Positions 48,578 through 60,141 of a stretch of 64,000 nucleotides of DNA are shown piece by piece. The first letter of the stretch is position 1, and every line of letters starts with the position of its first letter. A program made the translations under genes and the position numbers. The DNA is from Megalobrama amblycephala (taxonomy: Eukaryota > Chordata > Actinopteri > Cypriniformes > Xenocyprididae): positions 9,951,015 to 10,015,014 of the forward strand of contig NC_063050.1 of NCBI RefSeq assembly GCF_018812025.1, in the 5' to 3' direction. A model generated the notes under the pieces. That model worked only from the letters and a program-made list of their open reading frames with translations. It was not told the origin of the DNA and ran no database searches.

Positions 48578-51500
48578 ATGAAGATCATCTTGACTTTCAC
48601 TCTGCTGATGATTCCTGGTAAGAATCTGAACTCAGAGTAAATCACTAAAAACAGCACAGATTTGACGAGGAGAGTCTTTCACTTCACTTCATGATGTTAT
48701 ACTGACTTAGATAAAGTTCTAATATATTTGAAAGTTTGTTTCTTGTCAGTTTTATGAATAGAGTCTTGTATTAAGATGCTGGTTTGTTGTAGGTGTCGTG
48801 ACCTCCATCAGTGTGACAGGATATTCAGGAGGAGGAGTCACGATCACATGCAAATATGGTGAAGAATATACAGCAAATCCGAAGTATTTTTGTAGACGTG
48901 ACATTTTGATCATATGTTTTGATCTCATCAGGACTGATATTAAAGATAAATGGGTTGATGCTGGAAGATTCTCTCTGTATGACAACACAAGTTCAGCAGT
49001 CTTCAGTGTGACTATCAGAGATCTGAGTGAAGAGGATTCTGATACATACTACTGTGGAATTGATATCTTTATAGGTGCAGATTTATACATTGAATTGAAT
49101 CTGAAAGTTATAACAGGTGAGTAACTGAGACCCTCAAACCCATGATGATCTCCACAACATCACAATACTCAACACTGATTGTACCCAGTCAACAATTCAG
49201 GGATCTTATCATGTGGCCACAATGTGATCTAAATGTAACCTCACAGCGCACTCACTGTATGCTCATACTATGGCCGCAATGTGAGGTCACCCCAGCTCGA
49301 TATTTTATTGTTCTGAGAATGTTCTTGTAATGTTTTCAGTATAGCTAATTTTATTTTTGCTACACAATATTCTCCTAAAAGGTAGGATAACATTTTATAA
49401 AAAAACATCCTAAACATGTTTATTGATAACATTGACAGATAGGGTGACCAGACATCCAGTTTTTTTTTTTTTTTTTTTTCCCGGGACAGTCCCATATTTC
49501 AGCTTAAATTGGAAATACAACTGCTAAGGATCACTGATCCTGGATCATTAAGTGACACCATCGCCATACACAGACTTGTGTAGTGACTTCCTCTGTCTTG
49601 TTCCTCATGTTTTACGGCAGTTGGGTTTGCTACTTTGGTCTGAGGTGAGGTGAGTTGAGTTTTAAATTACCTTACAGTTTGTCCTGCAAATGTGCCCAAG
49701 CAGGGCCTAATATTAATACTTGCCAAGTGCAAAATGTGAGTAAAAATCTGTGTTGGCAAGTATATGTGTTATGATCACCACCTGTTCCTGTCAGTTCCTG
49801 GACTACACTTCCCATAATCCTCCCGGCTTATCAGCTGCACTCACTCCACAATCACTCCACACTAATCACCACACACAGCTGCAGCTCATTACCAGGACTA
49901 TAAAGGACTTTCACACACACCACCTCACCGCGAAGTCTTGTTTACCTTGTGTCACAATTCTGAGCATTTATCCTGTCTGCCAGTCTGTTTCCCGTTATCG
50001 ACCCATTGCTGCCTGTCCTGACCCTTGCCTTGTATACTGTTTTGTGAGTGATATCTGCCTAGCCTGACCATTGCCTGTTTCCTGACTACGATTCTGCCTA
50101 TCCCTTGCTGTTCCTGTTTGCTCCTGATTTACCCTGCCTGTACGACCACGCTCACTTTTAATAAATCTTGCAATTGGATCCCTGCCTCAGTCCTGCTTCG
50201 TTACAATATGAAACTGTGTCAGTCGCCAGATGGCTGGTAATATTTTTATGAATTCTAACAATGCAATGTTGTGGGAACATGAACATGAACAATGCTCTGT
50301 ACAGTTGATGGTCAGTGCTGCATAATCATGAAAGTTTAAGCCTTTCCACTGCAAATATTCAAGCGCTAGAACACACAAATTCATTTGCATGTTCAAAATA
50401 CTCCAACATTCAGCTGTCCAGATGTCAAATTTTAGTTGAACGTTAAAATCAGAAGTCAAGCTCTATCACCATTTAACAACTCCCAAAACAGCATTAACAG
50501 CTTCAATTATTACAAACAAGATTGATTTTATTTCTGTAATATGTGTGCAGAAGTTGTTTTGTTGTTAGATATTCAAGTTTGTTTGAAAGTAATATTTTGG
50601 TCACCATTGTGAATCACAGTGTTTGCTTTAGTTGGGCTCTCTCGGCCACCATAGTTGTAACTGTTTGATGTTGCAAGAACAGCAAGAGAAAATGTGATCA
50701 AATATGTTGGCTACTTGTTGATAATAAAAATATTATCATTATGTAGCGGTCTGAATTCAATCAGAGTCTTATCTCTGTTGACAATTTCACATGGTCTTAA
50801 CAATCCTGGGATTCTACAGCATGAGATTCAGCAACATTTTAATCAGAAGATATCGAGGATTCAAGAAAAAAAAAAAAAAAAACGTGTAAGCCCCTTCACT
50901 GAGACAAACACAAACCTCAAGAATCAGTGTGTGAATCTCAATAACGAATGCAATGCATTCTGGATGCATCATGCAAAACTCATCAGTGGCTCCCAGAATG
51001 CATTGTGGCATAAAGCAAGTCACCATTATTGAGATTATACTGATTCTTGAGGTTTGTGTTTGTCATCAATCATACAGATTTTCTAATTAAGACATTGTTG
51101 GATCTCGCGCAGTAGAGGCAATACTATAATCAATAATCTAAAATGAATAGGCCATAACACATATGATCAGCTGATCTTAACACTGTGTGATAATTATATC
51201 CTTATTGTCATCAAGTAGCTGACATCATCTGATAACAATTTCCCTTGCTGTTTGCATTACTACATAGCAGCGTTAAAACATCAAGAGTCAGACTGCCCAA
51301 CTAAAGCAAATCCTGACCACCATAATCATAATTTCTGATTTTTGTGGCCTAAAATGAGTTTGCGGTGGCAGCATGCTTTCATGGGTTCACAGAGATCATC
51401 GCCCCCCAGTGGTGAACCATTAAAATTTTGAAACATTTCGAAACACTTTTGACTTAACAAAGCCTTGTTTCCTGAAATCACTTGACTTTTGACACTTCGA

Positions 51501-54500
51501 ACCACTGATTTGAAACAAAAGATTCGTAAAGCTTTGAAGCTTCATGAAGCAGTGTTTTGAAATCGCCCATCACTAGAAAATGTTGAATAAAGCAGTAGTG
51601 ATGAACACCTGCTGTTAACAGACAGAATCATTGAAGGAAAGAGGAAAACAACAACAAAATAAAACACCTGTGCTACATGAAGACCAAATTTGCAATGGTC
51701 TCTTTGTCAAGTCCAGTCAAAAAACATCACTTACACATCAGTGCTTGTGTTTTGGGACAACACTTGTGTTCATTTTGACACATTCACTGACACAACAACT
51801 TTTGAGAAATCCTTCAGATTATATTGATAAAGCTGATCTTCTGCTGTAGAATCACAGTGCTGCTGTAATCAATAATGTAAATCTAACTCAGAGATTGGGC
51901 TCTAAATGAGTTCAGTGATTCAGGTCAAATAATGATTATGTGAAAACATAACCAACACCACCTGATTATCTTTTCTCTTTGCTTGTCTGGCTGTTATAAC
52001 TCAGTTAAAACAGCCAAACAAAATCTAATATTAAAAAGTCAAGGGTCAAGAGCTCAACTAAAGCAAAACCTAATCTCCATGATGGTGATTTTCTCCTTTG
52101 ATTCGGCTTGTTAACAGATCACCTTCATGACACATTTACTAAGTTAAAATCATAAACACAATGAATGCATCAAAATGAACACAAGTTATTTATTAAAAAT
52201 AACTTTCAAATTGGGCAATATTTAAAGCTTTGAAGTGTTGGGAAAAGTTGTGTGAAGCATTTAAAAGCACTCGAAAACATTAGGCCATTTCTGCCACAGT
52301 TATTTCTGTTAGTGTTAGCGGAACAATGTTTATCATGGTTTCCAGATTACACAGCGCTGTGAAGAAAGTGCTTGAAATCACCACAAAATAACATCTCTGT
52401 GAAATGTTGTGAGAAGCATTTAAGTAACATTCGTGACAGAATTCTCTGTAAAACCACAGATCAACCAGTTTCCACATCAGCACTGTTTTATCTGATCTAT
52501 GTGGTTTAACAGAGAAGGTTTCACGAGGATGTTATTAAAGGTGGTAAAGAGGATGTTTTGTTTTATACATTTTTGCAATATTACTTGAAACTGTCTTTAC
52601 TAACTGATGAAAGACTATTTATTAGGTGCACTGAAAGTAATAATATTAATATACATCATCTGTGCACGAGGTAGGGCCTTAAAAACATCAGCCAATCGTT
52701 TACGCGATCATCGCGTAAACGATTGGCCCTCTGACTTGCCAATCACTGCCATGACGGTCCTTGCGAGAGACAAGCGCGGCTGCGCGCTCCAGTAACTTTC
52801 CACACTCCACAGGCGCCGCATGCAATGTTTTTATCAGGAGACAGGAGTAACAACTGCAGATTATGAGTTACCTGCGGTGAGTCCGACATAATGAATCCAC
52901 TAACACGACACAGCGAATGCCGGTGGTAAACACTCGTGTTCCAATACTCGTGCACGAGTTTTGGGAGGCGTTCCCTCGAAATGTGTTGTGAAGGAGGGGG
53001 GCTGTTCTTACGCATGCGCTCATTTCAAAAACTCACTAACAGTCTTTGGATTCTCAGTCGGCGAAAAAATCCTCTCTATCACCTTTAATTCTGTACTGAA
53101 TTCAAGCACTTTCTTCACAGTGCTGTGTAGAAATGTTGTTGTGTGATTGAGAACGGCCCTCTGCTCTGAACTCATGTCGCGTTGTCTATTATTGGTCTGA
53201 GCTGCGCAGCTGAAACGAGTGATGTTGGAGTCCACGTCCAATAAAATTTCTATCTTGGGTGACCTCACATTGTGGCTATAGTATGAGCACACAGTGAGTG
53301 TGCTGTTGACTGAGTGTGAAATTGTTGACTGGGTAATTACTGCCATTCACATGTGTAACTCATAAAAGTAGAGAATTCTGGGTAGTGAATGTGTGAATGA
53401 CATCATTCTTTACCAGTAAACAGTGATGTCACGTTCTGTGCTAAAAAAAAAAAAGGTACCTGCCGCTTAGACTGCTGCAGCAAGTCAAATAATGACAAGA
53501 GAGTGACTGTATTTTTTTATATTAATTAAATTAATTCATGTTGTATACTTTATATATACTAAATATATCGGTTCCACTTTATATTAGGTGGCCTTAACTA
53601 CTATGTACTTACATCAAAAAATAAGTACTATGTACTTATTGTGTTCATATTGAATTGCAAAACACATTTGCTGCTATTGAGGTGAGATACGGGTAAGGTT
53701 AGGGAAAGCTTTGGTGGTATGGGTAGGATTAAGGGTAGGGGTAAGGGTTAAGGGATGGGTCGACAGTGTAATTATAAATGTAATTATAGAAATTAATTAC
53801 AGATTTAATTACATGCAGGTATTTTTAAAATATAAGTACAACGTAAAAACATGTATGTACACAATAAGTGCATTGTATCAAATGATTAATTTAAATGTAA
53901 GTACAGAGTAGGCCACTTAATATAAAGTGGGTCCAATATATCTATATAATTCATTATTGCATAATATTTTATTAGTAACCAATTTTAGAAGATATAGAAA
54001 TAGTATAGAATGAAGTCATAAAAAAACATTAAAAGAGTATCAAACGAGCTAAAGCCAAAATTCCAGTGGAGCAAAAAGTAGATGAAAACAAACAACCTAC
54101 TCTTGATATTAGATTTACCTCTTTTATTAGTGGACAGAAACGGCTGGTATTAATAAAGTTGTATTTTGATTATGCTCTGAGATACTGATGCACTCAGAAT
54201 AAACATTCAGCAAACTTCTATATTCTGTACGTATATGTTTATATATATTTTTCAAAATTGTTACATATATTGTAACATATATCATATAATTTAGTGCAAT
54301 ATTCACTGTAACTTTGTCATTGTGACATTTTAGTGCAGCCTTCACTAACTGCAAATGGACAGTTCCTTCCGTATCCCAACAGTCACTATTGTTTCCATCA
54401 ACATCTTTACTCATTCTATGACCACATAAAAAAAAAAAAATTAAAAATTAATAATAATTAATATATTAACAGTAGACACCTCCCAGATGAAAAGGAAATA

Positions 54501-55595
54501 TATTTAAATTGTGCTTTTATTGGACACACTTAATATGTTAAAAATATTCTATACTAATTGCATATTAAATGTACTATTTTGAAACAATTTTAAGTATTAT
54601 AAATGTATTTCAATAGACCCATTGTAAGTGCATTTAGTGCAATTTAATGTATTTCTTTAAATTAGTTAGTACAGTTACAGTACTTCTTGAATTACAGTTA
54701 GAGAATATTTGAAGCACCGTTTTATTGTGCTTCATTTACATTTCCAATACAATTTCAGATCATTACAAATATATTAGCATTACACTAGTTTATTATAAAG
54801 CTGTTTTTTTCAGTATATACACACACTTTGAAATATAGAAAACTTTAAAGCACTATATATTGTTGTGTACATGACTGTGAAACTATTTTCAGGAGGAAAT
54901 GTCTTTATAAACTTCATATATGAGATGCAAGAAGATAATCATTTGATACACATCTGTAAAACAGCAGCAGTTCATGTACTTGTGTCTCTGTTACTGTGAA
55001 CACATTACTGTCATTACAGAGACAAATGACCTGAATACTCCATATCCATCATCGTCATCACCATCATCATCAGTGAAAACTCAAATGATCACATTGACTT
55101 CACTTGATACAACATCAACAATATCAGGTAAATATTACTGTACTAAAACCTCTTCATATTTTCTTGTATGAATCTCACATTGAACATTAAAATCCTCTTT
55201 CTCTTGTATTTTCAGGCTCTTCAGTGATCTTCATTTCTGAGGTTTTGGTTTTGCTCCTAATTGGTGTTTCGATGTTTCTATTGGCCGTACGAAAGTATAA
55301 ACAAACTCACGGTGATTACATTGTCAAATATTTATTTATTTTCCGCGTTAGTTGATCTTAGACAGTTTAAAGTGTGTTGAAGTGAAAGTAAAGATCATCA
55401 TCACCCTCTACTGGCCTTCACTAGACAGACATGAGAGAGATGCTGAATGTGGAGATGATGCACAATTTAATGATGTGTTAATTAATCCGATGTGTTTTTG
55501 TTTCCTCTCCTCCTACCCTCCTTCTAAACTGATTTGAGTTCAGGATTTCTCTGGGATGAGGTAAGACATCATGATCAATCATAAACCCTTTTTCT

Positions 55596-55634
<39 letters not shown>

Positions 55635-55965
55635 TATAGGCAAAAGGTGCAGTGTCTTTCTCATGTGTATAATGACATTGAAGCTTAATTATCAAGCTCA
55701 ATAATGCTCAATTATTATCAGCTCAATGCAGATACTCTGCAGTTCTGTTCAACCTAATACTAAGAAATTAGTGTCTTTGAACAGAAATTCACATGCTTCT
55801 GTACACATCCACCTTTGTTGATTTGTCTGTTCTCAGGTCACTCAAGTTTCCTGCAGTTATGTGACCGTCAGTAAAACAGACCTTCATTCTGATCTGAACC
55901 ACACAGACACCAGAACAACTGTAGTCTACAGCGCTGTTCACTTACCCATAAACCCCTCTGACTAG
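48578..55965 (+). CDS. Unit F: single-Ig-domain CD300-like receptor with ITIM tail and Glu in TM, 237 aa
   Basis: Exons: 48578-48617, 48793-49116, 55020-55127, 55216-55311, 55544-55560, 55837-55965. They are in frame (237 aa plus stop). D1 (to residue 121) is the most diverged copy: TITCKY, YFCRR, IICFD and YYCGI. The stalk (122-157) is short, ETNDLNTPYPSSSS followed by a Thr-rich part. The TM exon (158-189) contains Glu166 within VIFISEVLVLLL, then AVRKYK. The tail has CSYVTV (Tyr203, ITIM-like with Cys at -2) and VVYSAV (Tyr226, canonical ITIM), and ends HLPINPSD, a truncated form of the tail repeat of units D and E. The 5.9-kb D1-stalk intron carries a 4.15-kb transposon and a D2 relic. 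Splice choice from D1 to stalk is inferred from phase. Confidence 0.78.
49767..50205 (+). mobile_element. Solo LTR (439 bp) with 5-bp TSD
   Basis: It starts TGTTATGATCACC and ends CTTCGTTACA, i.e. TG...CA ends. It is flanked by the perfect 5-bp repeat ATATG (49762-49766 and 50206-50210). GGACTATAAAGGAC near 49895 fits a TATA box, and AATAAA near 50159 fits an LTR polyA signal. No internal region remains, so it is a solo LTR, probably Gypsy-type. Confidence 0.85.
50896..51066. repeat. Imperfect palindrome
   Basis: GAGACAAACACAAACCTCAA (50901-50920) is mirrored by TTGAGGTTTGTGTTTGTC (51047-51064), and CCAATGCATTCTGG/CCCAGAATGCATTG lies at the centre. It is a hairpin-type MITE or subterminal structure within the 4.15-kb element. 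Confidence 0.6.
52691..52727. repeat. Perfect 17-bp-arm palindrome
   Basis: GCCAATCGTTTACGCGA and TCGCGTAAACGATTGGC are perfect reverse complements separated by TCA. It lies in the 4.15-kb transposon near a CpG-rich block (52720-52990). Confidence 0.9.
53570..53934. mobile_element. Short fold-back element (365 bp) with 8-bp TSD
   Basis: GGTTCCACTTTATATTA at the left and TAATATAAAGTGGGTCC at the right are inverted, with the perfect 8-bp TSD AATATATC (53562-53569 and 53935-53942). The centre carries TAGGGTTAAGG-like G-rich repeats. It is a hAT-type MITE by TSD length. Confidence 0.75.
53943..54890. other. AT-rich part of unit F intron
   Basis: Low-complexity AT-rich sequence with many TATA and ATTTA words. 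No exon, transposon end or RNA gene is recognised. Confidence 0.5.
54891..54974 (+). pseudogene. D2 Ig exon relic of unit F
   Basis: TTCAGGAGGAAATGTCTTTA onward translates to SGGNVFINFIYEMQEDNHL and ICKTAA, matching D2 of unit E. Both exon ends are missing; the sequence jumps from mid-D2 to the intron before the stalk exon. It has no usable splice sites. Confidence 0.75.
55603..55630. repeat. (CA)n microsatellite
   Basis: A short CA tract just downstream of the 17-nt tail exon of unit F. Confidence 0.8.
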
Positions 55966-56346
55966 TCAAAACTACTCTGATATCTCCACATCCAGTGAAT
56001 AACAGCCGGACTGTGATTGTTTGATTATGGGTAGTAAAATACATTCATGAGAGTCACCATTTATTTCATGTTTTCAACTCCCTGTTGTCTTTTTTGCTAG
56101 TAGTACAAACACATTCGAGGTAAAAAATACTTAATATAGTATCTTTATTAATATAGTTTCAGATGGAGCATGTCAAACTGCAGGACATCAACTTCCCAGC
56201 ATTATTTATGTACCTAATTTATATAACTTATTGTTTACTTCATATAACTTATATATTGTTTTTGGTTTATATTACCCATTGTAAAATACTGTATTTATTT
56301 TGTATGTATTTTACTGTAAATCAAATTTATGTTTCTCAGCATCTTC

Positions 56347-56352
56347 AATAAA
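56347..56352 (+). terminator. Polyadenylation signal AATAAA, unit F
   Basis: AATAAA lies about 380 bp after the unit F stop. It is the nearest canonical signal. Confidence 0.6.
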
Positions 56353-56419
56353 ATACATGTAAACCATCTGCAGTGAGGTTTTTGTTGAATACTGATGTGT
56401 GAGTGATCAATTATCCTCA

Positions 56420-57060
56420 GATAGGCGAGGAGGTTGACTCGGCGTGGTATTCCTTACTGTAATCCTTAGGACACCAAGGCTATTAACCAAAGTAGGCTTC
56501 TTCTGAGGTAACCCAGAAGAAGGACTACATCAGGGAATAAGCAAAGGGACTTGAGTCTCGACTGCAACATTGGGATGGTCATGTTTCCTCAGTGTGCCTA
56601 AGGCCCAAGCACGTGAGACAGTGATCATGACCGTCAGACGGAGCCAGGCAAACGACCACATCCAGAAACACACGGTTTGAATGACATCTTGAAGATGCAG
56701 GGTCACACCGTTTAAGCTCTTTCAGGAATTAGATCTCTCTGGTGCTGAAGCGCACAGGGAGATGGCCGCGGCACACAGTAGGAATTTAGCGCAACCCACT
56801 ATGTGCTCTCACTCTCATTGAAGGCGCAACATCGGTCAACCTGAAAGAACATCACTGAAGGCGTAACACTGGAGAGCTGTTTTTGTCAGCTCACGGCTGC
56901 CGCTTTCAGTGCTGTTACACTAATTGATGTTTAATTAACAAAGTTTGGGAGGAGCATGTTCAAATGATCTACCTAAGCAGCATAAGAGGAGGCCTAAAAA
57001 TATGACTTTTTTTTCTGCATCCCTCCACCACCCCGTCTCCTCACACTTGCCTGGTTACTA
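56420..57060 (-). repeat. Possible DIRS-like retroelement fragment
   Basis: The GC-richer block with GGGACTTGAGTCTCGACTGC and CATTGGGATGGTCATG resembles untranslated or gag-proximal sequence of fish DIRS-like elements in minus orientation. The block at 58040-58185 (GTGACCGACTGAAAGGGAAC) may be its terminal repeat. Frames are broken. Classification is tentative. Confidence 0.35.
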
Positions 57061-57148
57061 TCCTAACCAAAGATACAGGGGAGTATTCTGTATTTGAACG
57101 ACATTCTGAGCTTGGAGTTCTCCCCTGGACAGCAATCTTTATCTAATC

Positions 57149-57861
57149 CAGGGGCGTCCAAACTCGATCCTGGAGGGCCCCTGAGAGTTTAGCTCCAACT
57201 TGCCTCAACACACCTTCATGGAAGTTTCTAGGGCTACGTCCACACAAAGCCAGAGCTTTCCCTATCTGATCTTTTTTTTTTCCTCATCTCAAGAAATATC
57301 TGTGTACACACAAAACCACTGAAACGATTCAAAACGATGTAGTATACATGCCAGATCAGTATGTGGCGCTGTAATTCTGCCACAGAGATAGACTGAAATC
57401 GGAGAATAAGATATGGATCATGCGCGTAAACCTTGCGTGCTGTATACAAACTTTAGTAAAGCTTAGAAATTAAGCTTTATTTTAGTAAAGCTAATAGGCT
57501 TGGTAGCTTTTGCAGCATGAACACAAGCATGTAGTCGCTATTGTTGTTGTTGTTACGTGATGTAGCGGTGTCTGATTTTCACAAAATATATGGATTGGCA
57601 AGGGTGTCGTTTTCAGATTCATCCACTCTGGGACCCGGTTTCAAAAAATAGCAGTTTCATGCTCCCAAAACGCCAGATCCGTCTGGATGAAATGCCAATA
57701 TGATACAATTTTTTTGCGTATACACCTAAAAACGTCTCCATGTGGACGGGCCCTAGTATGCCTAGTAAGACCTTGATTAGTTGGTTCAGATGTGTTTAAT
57801 TGGGGTTGGAGCTAAACTCTGCAGGCCAGTGGCCCTCCAGGAGCAGGATTGGACACCCCTG
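57149..57861. mobile_element. hAT-like MITE with CAGGGGYGTCCAA ends and 8-bp TSD, split by a nested element
   Basis: CAGGGGCGTCCAAACTCGAT and ATTGGACACCCCTG are inverted ends, and the perfect 8-bp TSD ATCTAATC flanks them (57141-57148 and 57862-57869). Inside, about 57231-57754 is a second element with GGGCTACGTCCACAC and GTGGACGGGCCC ends flanked by CTAG. Both are common cyprinid repeats. Confidence 0.8.
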
Positions 57862-57869
57862 ATCTAATC

Positions 57870-58671
57870 ATTTGTAAGTGTGAACTCATGAACATTAACT
57901 TGAATAGGCTTCCTCCTGAAGAACAAACTTGTCTAAATAAACTCTCTCAGACAGATTGCAGAGCAGGAACAGTAGAACCGCTCGGCTCCGAAGCGCAAAG
58001 CAAATATGCGATGCATCTGCTATGTTATTTATACCTGCACAGTAGGGCGGAGCATCGGATGCGAAGATCGCATGGCAATGTCTATTGGCTCATTTAGTTT
58101 ACACTCAAAGTAGATTGGTCCGATCCCCAATTCATCGGTCAGTCTGACGTAACAATACAAGTGACCGACTGAAAGGGAACAGTGTGAAACCTCTTTTAAA
58201 ATACTGTTGGTATAGGGTATCTTGAGGCAAGAATTGGATAGCATGACACAGTTAGGAGTCATACAACGGACTGAACAACCTACAGATTGGGTGAACTCCA
58301 TAAGTTGTGTGAAAAAGTGATTTGAGAGTGTGGTGAATTAAGAGAATGCTTAGATCCTAAAGACCTTAATAATAACATCAATAGAGAACAATACCAGATA
58401 CACACCTGTGAACAGATCATTAGTGAAATGTTGGTTGCCAAGTTTTTTTTAGTAAATTAGATATGTCTCATGGGTGATGGCAGATCTGACTGGATTCTGA
58501 GAGTTGCAAATATTGTACATTTAACACTCCCTTTGGATGATATTGTTTTCTTCAACTTACATTTGGGATCAAGTCAGCTCCCGAGATTTTTCATCGAGCC
58601 ATGGAAACCTTTCTGAAGGTTTCTTCAAACTTATTGAAGGTCTAGAGAGTGTTCGCATATATATATATATA
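57870..58671. other. Intergenic F-G, repeat-derived
   Basis: 58040-58185 resembles the end of a DIRS-like element. The rest is unassigned. A TA tract sits at 58657-58677. No exon is seen. Confidence 0.4.
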
Positions 58672-58675
58672 TATA

Positions 58676-58920
58676 TTAGGGCTGTCAAAATAACGCGTTA
58701 ATTTCGATTAATTAATCTGAGAAAAAATAACGCATTAAAAAAAATAACGCAGATTAATCCACTCCGTATTGACCTTTGAACCTGGAGCCGTTCTAGCCAC
58801 CATTCGACTGTAAAATGAAGGAGGGAGACGACTGCTGCGCTGACGGACAGAACGAGCAGAGAGCTCCTCCCGCGTGCGCGCGAGCTCTCTCAAAGTAAGC
58901 ACCGTCTTCGCACTCTCTCT
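58676..58920. repeat. Fragment of a hAT-type element (AACGCGTTAATT type)
   Basis: TAGGGCTGTCAAAATAACGCG is followed by repeated AATAACGC and GATTAATC words and a GC-rich CGCGTGCGCGCGAGC block. This matches the left end of a common fish element. The right end was not located. Confidence 0.45.
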
Positions 58921-59039
58921 ACCTCACACATAATATCTAAATCAACTGACACAATGCTGAAAGTTCGTAAGACCGATTCCATCCAAGACGCAAAAGACCG
59001 CAGTCTCTAAGGTCAGTCACTAGTGCATCTCTTGAAATC

Positions 59040-59340
59040 AGGGGAGTGAGATTTATCTGCACAGTTCTCAATAGTTGGCCTCAGTTACACTTCACTCCCA
59101 TCCTGGTCATGGCACCAATGTAACCACTCCGGTCCTACTTGCCCTGCTCCAAGTGGGACTCAAACCGGCTTCTCCGGCATGGAGGTTGGGTGCACTAACA
59201 ACAGCTCTCAATAGCTGGCCTCCGTTACACTCACCCCCCTAAACATCAGTCCCATCCGGGTCACGGCACCAATGTAACCCCTCCGGTCCTATTCAGTTTA
59301 CCTGCAGAGCTCTCACTAGCTGGCCTCCGTTACACCTCCA
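59040..59340 (-). repeat. Tandem tRNA-like/SINE-like repeat
   Basis: About 130-bp units repeat the words AGCTGGCCTCCGTTACAC and CACCAATGTAACC three times. On the minus strand the unit contains GTTAGTGCACCCAACCTCC and GCCGGTTTGAGTCCC, resembling tRNA box A and box B (GGTTCGANTCC). It cannot form a complete tRNA with a clear anticodon stem and acceptor, so it is called a tRNA-derived repeat, not a tRNA gene. Confidence 0.4.
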
Positions 59341-59956
59341 CCTTGTGACAAGATGGGGGATCTGTGTGCCTTAGGTATGGTAAACATCCTGGAAAATTCC
59401 TGCCAAATATTTCAGCTAAAACCCACACATATGAGAAAGCTGTTACAAAATGAGTTTGTGTGGGCTTCTGTACATGATCAAGAATGTAAGAGGTTAAAGG
59501 AGATCCTTAGCATGGAACCTTTCCTTGTTTTTTTTTTCTTTCCCACATCTTTCCCATGATGGATTGGGGGCTGTACATCTTCAGGTCATGCTTCTTGATC
59601 TTCTCGATTTTGTAAAATGGACTGTTAATTGATTGCTTGATTTGCTGTCAGGCTGTTGTGAATTGTTGTTAATTATGTAATGTAAATGATGTAAAATTGT
59701 CATCTTAAAAAATCTAAGGAAAATGAATGCAATGGGTAGGATGCTATTTAGTCCAGCAGGTGGCAATAATAGATTGTATAAAGTTAAGTGCATTTGCTAA
59801 TGAGAGGTGTAGTAATTTGTGTTTCACTTGGAATAAAGATGCCAGCAGCAGCAGTCGCTTTCTCTTTATTTGTCGTCTGTTGAATATTACAGCTCTGCGT
59901 TCTGTGTGTTCATGTAAACCATGTGTGAAGTACTAGCTTGAGTTTCTCTTCATTAA

Positions 59957-59958
<2 letters not shown>

Positions 59959-59992
<34 letters not shown>

Positions 59993-60141
59993 AGGAAGTG
60001 GGCGTCTCCGTCACATTCAGCACTTCATGTTAAACATGTAACCAGGAAAGAAACACACAAACCTCATCTGAACACACATCGAGAGCTTCAGAAGAACTGA
60101 ATCTACTGACAACAGAGAAGATTGTTTAATAAGAGAGAAGA
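59959..60141 (+). promoter_or_regulatory. Unit G 5' control block: (CT)n-CAG, PU.1-like, 5' UTR
   Basis: The CT tract runs 59959-59990 and AGAGGAAGTG is at 59991-60000, 151 bp before the ATG. The upstream site reads TTTCTCTTC and no longer matches the composite consensus. Confidence 0.5.

Larger units (their letters stand above)
49184..53333. mobile_element. 4.15-kb TIR transposon with TA target site in unit F intron
   Basis: CCCAGTCAACAATT at the left and AATTGTTGACTGGG at the right are perfect inverted repeats flanked by TA. Other units show the uninterrupted sequence TTGTAATTACTG. Long subterminal inversion continues: ACTATGGCCGCAATGTGAGG (49269-49288) against CCTCACATTGTGGCTATAGT (53264-53283). 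TA target duplication is shared by Tc1/mariner and some other groups. No transposase frame survives. It holds a solo LTR, a palindrome and A-rich tracts. Confidence 0.75.
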
